Assembly: GCA_943324725.2 (NCBI GenBank)
Contig: CALPMR020000152.1
Span: forward strand, 1-7,378
Origin: Bordetella parapertussis
Lineage (GTDB): Bacteria; Cyanobacteriota; Cyanobacteriia; PCC-6307; Cyanobiaceae
Length of the DNA stretch: 7,378 bases
Reading direction: 5' to 3'
The notes beneath the pieces were generated by a model. That model saw nothing but the letters and a program-made list of their open reading frames with translations, made no database searches and was not told where the DNA came from. A program made the translations under genes and the position numbers. Each line of letters opens with the position of its first letter. Within the stretch, counting starts at the first letter, position 1. Shown piece after piece: positions 1 through 5,789 of this stretch.

Positions 1-85
1 CGGCGGCCGGCACGCGCTCGGCGGTCTGCAGCTGCTGCTCGAGGCGGTCGAAGAGATCAAAGGGGGAATGGCGCAGGGTGAGCAT
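1..85 (-). CDS. Hsp20/alpha-crystallin small heat shock protein, N-terminal end only
   Basis: The ATG at 85-83 opens a frame that stays open to the left edge and gives 28 residues, starting MLTLRHSPFDLFDRLEQQLQ and continuing TAERVPAA. This closely resembles the N-terminus I know from picocyanobacterial Hsp20 proteins, which begin with MLTLR-SPFDLF-RLEQQL and then enter the alpha-crystallin domain. Such proteins are ATP-independent cytoplasmic holdases that bind unfolding proteins under heat or light stress. A GAGG stretch lies about nine bases upstream of the ATG and supports this start. The alpha-crystallin domain itself is outside the window, so the call rests on the N-terminus alone. The gene follows the MEKHLA gene on the same strand after 221 bp, which leaves room for its own promoter. 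Confidence 0.7.
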   Translation of the reverse strand, partial: MLTLRHSPFDLFDRLEQQLQTAERVPAA

Positions 86-306
86 GGCGATTGGCCTCAG
101 AAGGGGGCGGGAGGCACCCGCAGAGCCAATGTGCCGGCCCTGAATCAGCCGGCAGAGGGCGAGAACCGTCCGCCCTGGTTCGGCGTGCACCCGTGAGTTC
201 GGCTGCCTCACCAGGCTTGGTGCGAGAACCGATCGGGCGGGCCCGGCTTGGGCTGCGGGGGGTCGCGCCGGAGGGGCTTTCAGAGGGGCTTGATTCGAGC
301 GGCGCT
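86..306 (-). promoter_or_regulatory. Intergenic region upstream of hsp20, with hairpin and repeated decamer
   Basis: This 221-bp stretch separates the MEKHLA stop codon from the Hsp20 start, so it should hold the Hsp20 promoter. Seen directly: an inverted repeat at 132-154 (TGCCGGC, nine-base loop, GCCGGCA), a decamer GCGAGAACCG at 159-168 and again at 222-231 in the same orientation, and a direct repeat GAGGGGCTT at 271-279 and 283-291. The hairpin has no T-run on either side, so it is not a convincing intrinsic terminator. I find no CIRCE element (TTAGCACTC-N9-GAGTGCTAA) and no clear TATAAT-type -10 box. Calling it regulatory is inference from position. Confidence 0.35.
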
Positions 307-783
307 TCAGAGCCACCACCAGCTCTCGAAGCTGGCTGCCTGGCCGCAGGGTTGGCCGTCGCCGTCGCGCAGGCTCCAGAGCCGGGCGCCCTGGATCTGG
401 AAGCGGCGGCCGGCGCTGTCGATGCGGATGCCGCTGTAGCCGCTGATCGCCTCCTGAGCGCGGGCCTGGTGGAGCGCGGCGGCCCGGGACGGTCGTTCGC
501 TGGCGGCGGCGGTGAGCCGCGAGGGCATGCCCACCATGGCGCTCCAGTCGCGGCGCCAGAGCTGCAGGGCCGTGCGGTTGGCGTAGATCAGCCGGGGGTC
601 GGCGCCGCCGTCATGGGCGAGCACCGCCGCGGTGGCCGCGAACAGCTCCTGGGCGCAGAGGCGAGGGGCGCGATCCACAGCCCAACCGGCCAGCAGGGGT
701 TGTCCGAAGGCCCGTTGGTGGGACGTCAGGATCCGGCGGGCGAGCTCGACGCTCTCCGGCATCAGCCAGGCCGCTTCGATCAC
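307..783 (-). CDS. MEKHLA domain-containing protein
   Basis: A small soluble protein of about 158 residues that is essentially one MEKHLA domain, a PAS-like fold first described at the C-terminus of plant HD-ZIP III proteins and also found as stand-alone bacterial proteins, including in cyanobacteria. Family-typical blocks from the 783 start: ADPRLIYANRTALQLW at about 61-76, MPSRLTA at 86-92, SGYSGIRI at 114-121, RRFQI near 126-130 and GQAASF at 147-152. The ligand and function of stand-alone members are not known to me; a sensory or small-molecule role is inference. The start is ambiguous. In-frame GTG codons occur at 813, 801 and 783. I chose 783 because family members begin only a few residues before the conserved Trp and helix; an AAGGAGG lies four bases upstream. 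The GTG at 813 has a better-spaced AAGGAGG (six bases), but its extra residues are translated tandem repeat. It is probably the last gene of the helicase operon. Confidence 0.85.
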   Translation of the reverse strand: MIEAAWLMPESVELARRILTSHQRAFGQPLLAGWAVDRAPRLCAQELFAATAAVLAHDGGADPRLIYANRTALQLWRRDWSAMVGMPSRLTAAASERPSRAAALHQARAQEAISGYSGIRIDSAGRRFQIQGARLWSLRDGDGQPCGQAASFESWWWL

Positions 784-786
784 GTC

Positions 787-850
787 GCCTCCTTCACGCA
801 CGGCCTCCTTCACTCACGGCCTCCTTCACGGACGGCCTCCTTCACGGACC
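787..850 (-). repeat. 16-bp tandem repeat, four units, each containing a Shine-Dalgarno sequence
   Basis: On the + strand four consecutive units begin GCCTCCTTCAC at 787, 803, 819 and 835, with differences only in the last few bases (GCCTCCTTCACGGACG is typical). Read on the coding (minus) strand each unit contains GTGAAGGAGGC, which is a GTG followed by a full AAGGAGG. The array includes the stop codon of the SWIM gene (844-842) and runs to within three bases of the chosen MEKHLA start. Because the unit length is not a multiple of three, gain or loss of a unit would move starts between frames. Confidence 0.9.
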
Positions 851-1852
851 GCTGGCCCGGCCGCGGCCGCTGCTCGCCGCTTTGCCCGTCCCCTTGCCTG
901 TGCCGTTACCCGCAGCGGTGCTCTTGTCGGCGCTGGCCTCGCCGACGGTTGCCTTGCCGACGGTTGCCTCGCTGGCAGTTGTCTCACTGGCAGTGGCCTC
1001 GCCGGTGCCGTTCTCGGCGCCGGCGGCCATGGCCCGCACCATCGCCAGCTGGCCCATGGCCGTTCCCTGCTGGCGCAGCCGCTCCAGGAACAGCTGGTTG
1101 GCCTGCGGGAAGCACGGGTCAATCGCCAGGGGCAGGGGGCCGGCGCCATCGAGGCCCAGTTCCCCCTCCAGCGCCGGCGTGATCACCACCAGATCGGGAT
1201 CGAGGGCGGCGTCGTAGCGCCACCAGCGCACCGGATCGCCGATGGCGGCATGGAGCGGATGGGGGGCATGGTTGATGGCGGTGGCGATCCCCTCGCGGCG
1301 CCGGGCCGCCAGCTCGGCCAGCAGCTGGCTGCGGGTGCGGCCCCGCAGCTGAAACAGCACGAAGGGGTCTTCGCTGAAGCGATCCCCCATCAGGTAGTAA
1401 ACGGCGCTGGTGTGCTTGCAGGGGTTGGCCTTGTCGGGGCAGCTGCACTCGCTGCGCACCTCCTGCAGCTTGAACGGAAACAGCCGCTTGCCACTGGCGG
1501 CGAAGGCCCGTTCGATGTCCTTGGGCATGATCCCGGCCAGCAGCTGGGCCGACCAGCGGGCCTTCTGGCTGAGGGCCTCGAGCACGTAGCCCCAGTCCTC
1601 GTCGTTGAGCACGTCGAGCCAGAGCTTCACCTTGTAGGGATCCTTTTCGGTGCCCTGCACCCGGGCATGCACGCGCCGCCCTTCGAAGCGGATCGAGAGC
1701 ACGTTGCCGGAGCGGGCGTAGTCCCAGGCGCGCTCCAGCCGTTTCTTGTAGCGGTAGGAGTTGATCAGCTCCATCCACTGCTCCACCCACCAGGGCTGCT
1801 GGCCGAGGCCGTCCTGGCCCAGCTGGGTGGTGATGGCTGGGGTGACGGTCAT
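842..1852 (-). CDS. SWIM zinc-finger family protein
   Basis: A 336-residue protein with a SWIM zinc-finger motif of the form C-x-C-x6-C-x-H: Cys136, Cys138, Cys145 and His147, in a block reading CSCPDKANPCKHTSAVYYL. SWIM domains bind zinc and are thought to contact DNA or protein; in bacteria they are known to occur in or beside SNF2 ATPases. The part before the finger (about 20-130) is a conserved-looking globular region with WWVEQWMELI and DYARSGNVLSI, typical of SWIM proteins encoded next to bacterial SNF2 helicases. The last 55 or so residues are low-complexity Gly/Ala/Ser/Thr/Glu, including six pentapeptide units. The start at 1852 overlaps the DUF3598-like stop as ATGA, which implies translational coupling. 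A longer reading from 1945 is open, but its 31 extra residues are Arg/Gly-rich and lie entirely over the upstream gene. It is probably the accessory partner of the helicase upstream. Confidence 0.92.
   Translation of the reverse strand: MTVTPAITTQLGQDGLGQQPWWVEQWMELINSYRYKKRLERAWDYARSGNVLSIRFEGRRVHARVQGTEKDPYKVKLWLDVLNDEDWGYVLEALSQKARWSAQLLAGIMPKDIERAFAASGKRLFPFKLQEVRSECSCPDKANPCKHTSAVYYLMGDRFSEDPFVLFQLRGRTRSQLLAELAARRREGIATAINHAPHPLHAAIGDPVRWWRYDAALDPDLVVITPALEGELGLDGAGPLPLAIDPCFPQANQLFLERLRQQGTAMGQLAMVRAMAAGAENGTGEATASETTASEATVGKATVGEASADKSTAAGNGTGKGTGKAASSGRGRASGP
926..1015 (-). repeat. 15-bp coding tandem repeat in the SWIM protein tail
   Basis: Six degenerate 15-bp units run from 926 to 1015. 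The two at 941-955 and 956-970 are nearly identical (GCCGACGGTTGCCTT and GCCGACGGTTGCCTC on the + strand), and the outer ones are more diverged. They encode the pentapeptides ENGTG, EATAS, ETTAS, EATVG, KATVG and EASAD. Because 15 is a multiple of three, changes in copy number keep the frame and alter only the length of a probably disordered tail. Confidence 0.8.
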
Positions 1853-2529
1853 GGGGGCGTGCTCCCCGGCCAGTCTGCCCCGCCTGCTGCCCCCGGGCCC
1901 AGCTGGTTGCCGTAGGCGTCGTAGGCCCGCTCGATCTCCAGCCACAGGCCGGGCCGGGGTTGCCAGCGCAGCACCACCGCCTGGGCGCTGCCCTGCTGCC
2001 GGCGATCCGGGATGACGATCTCCAGGCCGGCCGCGATCGTCCAGATCGTGCGGCCCTGCTCGCCGGTGGCGGCCAGGCCTTCAGGCGCCGCCCAGGCCCG
2101 CAGGGGTGCCGGCGGCGGGGCCTCCGCCTGCTGCGGCCGCCCTTCCCAGACGATCACCAGGCTCTCGAGCCGGTCGCTGCCCAGGCGCACCACGGCGCGG
2201 CGGCGCTGCTCGCCATGCACCAGGCAGAGTTCGCTCACCCAGGGCCAGGCGCCGATGCGGTCGGGGCCGAGGCTCCAGTGCCCCTGGGGGCTGATCTGCA
2301 TCTCGGCGGGTGGCTCGCCAAAGGCCATGCGGCGCACCTCGCCGCTGTCGCGATTGGTGAGGCTGGCCTCGACCAGCCCATCGCTGTCGGTGACCAGCAG
2401 GTGGCTGTCGAAGCGATGCTGTTCGACGCCGCTGGCATCGAGCCGGACGAACTGGCCCAGCCAGGTGCCGGCGTTGTGGGCCAGGAGCCGGCGGCGGCGA
2501 TCCGCCGGTGCGTCAAGGGGGCCGGTCAT
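1849..2529 (-). CDS. DUF3598-like conserved cyanobacterial protein
   Basis: A 226-residue soluble protein with no signal peptide or membrane segment. The order of conserved-looking features fits DUF3598, a lipocalin-like beta-barrel family found mainly in cyanobacteria: an N-terminal block NAGTWLGQFVRLDASG (19-34), a central SPQGHWSLGP (80-89), a strand-like series with LESLVIVWEG (121-130), and a C-terminal WLEIERAYDAYGNQLG (196-211). Function is unknown to me; ligand binding is suggested only by the fold. The start chosen is the ATG at 2529, 25 bp after the helicase stop. The frame is open further upstream (ATG at 2568), but that reading would overlap the helicase end and would add a repetitive RPEPDDVRPEP stretch. 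The stop overlaps the SWIM start as ATGA. Family assignment is from remembered patterns and is less certain than the reality of the gene. Confidence 0.75.
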   Translation of the reverse strand: MTGPLDAPADRRRRLLAHNAGTWLGQFVRLDASGVEQHRFDSHLLVTDSDGLVEASLTNRDSGEVRRMAFGEPPAEMQISPQGHWSLGPDRIGAWPWVSELCLVHGEQRRRAVVRLGSDRLESLVIVWEGRPQQAEAPPPAPLRAWAAPEGLAATGEQGRTIWTIAAGLEIVIPDRRQQGSAQAVVLRWQPRPGLWLEIERAYDAYGNQLGPGAAGGADWPGSTPP

Positions 2530-2549
2530 CGGTTCGGGCCTGACGTCAT
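2526..2549 (-). other. Possible seven-codon coupling ORF (MTSGPNR)
   Basis: Between the helicase stop and the DUF3598-like start, an ATG at 2549-2547 opens seven codons, MTSGPNR, and ends at TGA 2528-2526. That stop overlaps the DUF3598-like ATG (2529-2527) as ATGA. A perfect AGGAGG lies at 2565-2560, inside the last helicase codons, ten bases before the mini-ORF ATG. The DUF3598-like ATG itself has only a weak CAGG upstream. A ribosome loaded here could be handed on to the downstream gene. The arrangement is seen directly; the role is inference, and it may be chance. Confidence 0.3.
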
Positions 2550-2554
2550 CGGGC

Positions 2555-5500
2555 TCAGGCCTCCTCATCGAGGGCCACCAGCTCGCGCAGCTGGCCCATT
2601 TCCATGCCGCCGAGCCAGTCTTCACCGCTGCCGACGATGTCGGCGGCCAGCTTCGATTTCTCCTGGATCATGCGATCGATGCGCTCCTCCACCGAGCCGC
2701 TGGTGATGAACTTGTGCACCATCACCCGGTTGGTCTGGCCGATGCGATAGGCGCGGTCGGTGGCCTGATTCTCCACCGCCGGATTCCACCAGCGATCGAT
2801 GTGGAACACGTGGCTGGCACGGGTGAGGTTGAGGCCCACGCCCCCGGCCTTGAGCGACAGCAGGAACAGCTGCGGGCCGCGGGGATCGTCCTGAAAACGA
2901 TCCACCATCGCCTGGCGTTCGGTCTTGCTGCTGCTGCCGTAGAGGAAGGGCACCTCCTGGCGCCACTTGCGCTCCAGATGGGCCTTGAGCAGCAGGCCCC
3001 ATTCGGCGAATTGGGTGAACAGCAGGGCCCGATCGCCGGCCTCGATCACCTCCTCGAGGATCTCCTCCAGCCGCTGCACCTTGGCGCTGCGGGCGCTGAA
3101 GTTGGCGTCCACCTGGGCTTCCTTGAGGGCGAGGGCGGGATGGTTGCAGATCTGCTTGAGCTTGGTGAGCAGCGCCAGCACCTGGCCGTGCTTCTGGCCC
3201 AGGGGGGCGCGGGCGATGGCATCGAGGCTGGCCTCCACCGTCTGGTTGTAGAGCTTCTTCTGCTCGGTGCTGAGGCCCACCCATTCGCGCAGCTCCACCT
3301 TTTCCGGCAGGTCGGAAATGATCGATTTGTCGGTCTTGAGGCGCCGCAGCAGGAAGGGGCCCACCCGGGCCTTGAGATCCCGCAGGGAGCTCATGTCGCC
3401 ATAGCGCTCGATCGGCAGGCGATAGCGCTGGCGGAAGAAGGCCTCCTCGCCCAGCACCCGCGGGTTGAGGAAGTCCATCAGGGCCCACAGTTCGCTGACC
3501 CGGTTCTCCACCGGCGTGCCGGTGAGGGCGATGCGGAAGCGGCCTTTCTTGCCGGGTCGGCCCAGGTCGCGGGCGGCCTGACTCTGCTTCGCCGCCGGGT
3601 TCTTGATCGCCTGGGCCTCATCGATCACCACCCCCTGCCAGTCGATCGTCTCCAGCAGTTCACTGTCCCGTTGCAGCAGGCCATAGCTGGTGAGCACCAG
3701 ATCGACGCCTTCGAGGGCCTGCTTGAGCTTGGCTTCGGTGGACGGACGCCGGGGACCGTAGTGCTCGCGAACCACCAGCTCGGGGGTGAAGCCGGCCGCT
3801 TCCCGCTTCCAGTTGGTCAGCACCGAGGTGGGGGCCACCAGCAGCACGGGCCGTTTGAGCTCCTGCTCCGCCTTGAGATGCTGCAGGAAGGCCAGCAGCT
3901 GGATCGTCTTGCCCAGGCCCATGTCGTCGGCCAGGCAGGCGCCCTGGTCGAAGCGGTGCAGGAAGGCCAGCCAGCCCAGGCCCCGCTCCTGGTAGGGCCG
4001 CAGCTGGCCGCAGAAGCCCTCCGGCGCCGGCAGTGGATCGGGCGCCTTCTGCTGGTGGTATTGCTCCAGCACCGCCTGCAGGCGCGGGCCGGCGAGGAAG
4101 CGATGCACCGGCAGGCGCATCAGGGTGTCGCCGTCGGTGGCGGTGAGCCGCAGGGCGTCGTCGAGGCTCAGGGGTGGGTCGGCGGTGCAGAAGCGTCCGG
4201 CGTTCTTGAGATCGCTGGGGCGCAGCTCGATCCAGGCGCCCTTGTGCTGCACCAGCGGGCTGCGCTTGGCCTGGAGGCGCTCGAGATCCTTGAGGCTGAG
4301 GGTGACGCCACCGATCATCAGCTCCCATTTGCGGTCGAGGCCTTCGCCGAGGCTGAAGCCGCGGGAGCCGGCCGGCAATTCCGCTTCGATCGACAGCCCC
4401 AGCCGGCTGGCCAGGCCGCCGCTGAGGCTGGGCGGCAGCACCACCCCAACGCCCACATCGCGCAGCTGGCTGGCGGCCGTGCGCACCAGCACGAACGCTT
4501 CCGCCGGCGTCAGCTCCATCGTTTCCGGTGCCGCCGCATCCAGTCCCCGGGTGATCGGTTCGAACACCTGCAGAGCCCGCCCCATGCCCTCGAGCAGCAG
4601 TTCGCCGGGTTGATTCACCTCGACTTCGCCCAGTTGCAGCGGCGTGTCGCCCCGGGCCCAGACCGAACCGGCCGGCATCCTCAGGCTGGGATCGGCCTCG
4701 GCCTGCAGGCTGAAGCGCAACTCCCAGAGATCGGCTTCCGGCGGCGGGGCGAACAGTTCGAGGCAGGCTCTGGCCGGTGCCACCCGGCCCGCCACCGCCT
4801 CGCGCCAGTGGTGGGTGGCGATCTCGAGCCGTTCCTGTTCCTCCTCGTCGAGGCCGAGCCTGCTGTCGCCGGGGCCGAGGGCCTTCTGCCAGGCCTCCAG
4901 CAGGGGATCGAGTTCAGCCAGCGCCGGCTTGAATCCCGAGCGCAACTGGCCGTCCAGCAGGGCCTCCAGCAGACTCGCCACCCGCAATCTGCCGCTGCCG
5001 GGCCGGCGGCAGGCCAGGGCCGCCTCGCCGTAGGGATCGGCGGGCATGGCGCAACAGGCCACCTGGGGCAGGCGGATCGCCAGTTCCTCCAGCCGGCGGC
5101 GATCGCCCTCCCGGTTCAGCAGCGGCAGCCAGCGGGCTTCGCCCTCCTCCACCTGGGGCAGCCAGCGGCCGCGGGCGATCAGGCTCAGGGCCCAGCGCTG
5201 CAGATGGGTCCACCAGCGCAGATCGTCGGCCAGTTCGGGATGCTCCCCCGACAGGGGCAGGCGACTGAGCCATTCCGCCGCCGCGCCGGGATCGAGGGCC
5301 AGGCCTTCCACCCGCCAGGGCCACCACACGGGCTCCCTGGGGATCGGTTCTCCGGCCTGCAATGGCAGGCCACTCCAGCTGGCGGCGCCATTCTTGCGGC
5401 GACCCTTGGCCGCCTGGTTGCGGCTCGGCAGGGTGAGGGCGGCACTGGCGGGCCGCAGCGCTTCAGCCCAGAGATCGTGCTCTTCGAGCCAGTCCGCCAG

Positions 5501-5647
5501 GGCGGATTCGTCGAGGCTGAAGGGGTGGTCGGGGGCGCCGCGCTCGGGCGTGGTCGGTTCGGCCACGCGCCAGGTGTCGGCCCACAGCAGCAGGCGACCT
5601 CCCGCTCCAGCGGGGGGAAACAGCCAGGTGGCGTGCAGCAGACTCAT
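2555..5647 (-). CDS. SNF2-family DEAD/DEAH-box helicase (bacterial, with SNF2-associated N-terminal region)
   Basis: A full-length 1030-residue SNF2 ATPase. Residues 1-540 form a long N-terminal region of the kind found in bacterial SNF2 proteins (DUF3670-like SNF2-associated domain). The motor starts at 545 with FCGQLRPYQERGLGWL (Q-like motif). It continues with Walker A DDMGLGKT (574-581, Lys580), Ia VAPTSVLTNWK (604-614), Walker B DEAQ (676-679), III LTGTPVENR (708-716), IV with ALLFTQFAEWG (874-884), V SLKAGGVGLNLTRA (931-944) and VI QATDRAYRIGQ (961-971), where the arginine finger lies. All key residues are intact. SNF2 proteins use ATP to translocate on double-stranded DNA and remodel protein-DNA or polymerase-DNA complexes; the exact substrate here is unknown. 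The start MSLLHATWLF matches the cyanobacterial relatives I know, yet no Shine-Dalgarno precedes it: the ATG abuts a 15-bp tandem array. It is the first gene of the apparent helicase/DUF3598/SWIM/MEKHLA operon. Confidence 0.97.
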   Translation of the reverse strand: MSLLHATWLFPPAGAGGRLLLWADTWRVAEPTTPERGAPDHPFSLDESALADWLEEHDLWAEALRPASAALTLPSRNQAAKGRRKNGAASWSGLPLQAGEPIPREPVWWPWRVEGLALDPGAAAEWLSRLPLSGEHPELADDLRWWTHLQRWALSLIARGRWLPQVEEGEARWLPLLNREGDRRRLEELAIRLPQVACCAMPADPYGEAALACRRPGSGRLRVASLLEALLDGQLRSGFKPALAELDPLLEAWQKALGPGDSRLGLDEEEQERLEIATHHWREAVAGRVAPARACLELFAPPPEADLWELRFSLQAEADPSLRMPAGSVWARGDTPLQLGEVEVNQPGELLLEGMGRALQVFEPITRGLDAAAPETMELTPAEAFVLVRTAASQLRDVGVGVVLPPSLSGGLASRLGLSIEAELPAGSRGFSLGEGLDRKWELMIGGVTLSLKDLERLQAKRSPLVQHKGAWIELRPSDLKNAGRFCTADPPLSLDDALRLTATDGDTLMRLPVHRFLAGPRLQAVLEQYHQQKAPDPLPAPEGFCGQLRPYQERGLGWLAFLHRFDQGACLADDMGLGKTIQLLAFLQHLKAEQELKRPVLLVAPTSVLTNWKREAAGFTPELVVREHYGPRRPSTEAKLKQALEGVDLVLTSYGLLQRDSELLETIDWQGVVIDEAQAIKNPAAKQSQAARDLGRPGKKGRFRIALTGTPVENRVSELWALMDFLNPRVLGEEAFFRQRYRLPIERYGDMSSLRDLKARVGPFLLRRLKTDKSIISDLPEKVELREWVGLSTEQKKLYNQTVEASLDAIARAPLGQKHGQVLALLTKLKQICNHPALALKEAQVDANFSARSAKVQRLEEILEEVIEAGDRALLFTQFAEWGLLLKAHLERKWRQEVPFLYGSSSKTERQAMVDRFQDDPRGPQLFLLSLKAGGVGLNLTRASHVFHIDRWWNPAVENQATDRAYRIGQTNRVMVHKFITSGSVEERIDRMIQEKSKLAADIVGSGEDWLGGMEMGQLRELVALDEEA

Positions 5648-5739
5648 GGTCGCGAGAGACGGGGTCGCGAGATGGGGGGTCGCAGGAGCGGAGGTCGCAG
5701 GAGCGGGGGTCGCAGGAGACCGTGGGATCGCGAGAGACA
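5648..5739 (-). repeat. 15-bp tandem repeat abutting the helicase start codon
   Basis: On the + strand units start at 5648, 5663, 5678, 5693, 5708 and 5725 (GGTCGCGAGAGACGG, GGTCGCGAGATGGGG, GGTCGCAGGAGCGGA, GGTCGCAGGAGCGGG, then a 17-bp unit and a diverged GGATCGCGAGAGACA). The first unit begins at the base next to the helicase ATG, so the whole ribosome-binding region of the helicase mRNA is repeat, with CTCGCGACC before the ATG and no purine-rich Shine-Dalgarno. The TCGCGA palindrome recurs in three units. Confidence 0.9.
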
Positions 5740-5789
5740 GCCGGATGGCGCAAGGCTGCTCAACCGTTGACTCCGGCCTGACCGCAGGG
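5740..5789 (-). promoter_or_regulatory. Short intergenic region, possible helicase operon promoter, with palindrome
   Basis: These 50 bp, together with the adjacent repeat array, are the only non-coding DNA between the membrane protein gene and the helicase. They hold a perfect odd palindrome TCAACCGTTGA at 5760-5770, which could be an operator half-site pair. A TTGAGC resembling a -35 box is present on the minus strand, but no good -10 box follows it at about 17 bp. A promoter here is inferred mainly from position. I see no T-tailed hairpin terminator for the upstream gene. Confidence 0.25.

Noticed and set aside
132..154. The hairpin considered as an intrinsic terminator of the helicase operon.
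   Set aside because: It has only seven stem pairs and no T-run on either side, and it lies more than 150 bp past the MEKHLA stop.
91..1915. Two overlapping + strand open frames of 363 and 427 codons covering the MEKHLA and SWIM genes.
   Set aside because: They read through intergenic repeats and have no recognisable domain; the minus strand carries the MEKHLA blocks and the SWIM Cys/His motif.
5099..5106. A HIP1 octamer GCGATCGC, the palindrome iterated in many cyanobacterial genomes.
   Set aside because: I noticed only one exact copy. A single copy in a GC-rich window of this size is not enrichment.
842..5647. The SNF2/SWIM pair considered as an antiphage system such as DISARM.
   Set aside because: No methyltransferase, phospholipase-D-like or other hallmark defence partner is present, and the neighbours look like ordinary cyanobacterial chromosome genes.
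2012..5770. A 1252-codon open frame on the + strand, antisense to the whole helicase.
   Set aside because: Its translation is low-complexity, rich in Gln, Gly, Leu, Ala and His, with no family motif. The opposite strand encodes a helicase with every SNF2 motif intact. Long antisense frames are expected in GC-rich genes that seldom use codons whose complement is a stop.
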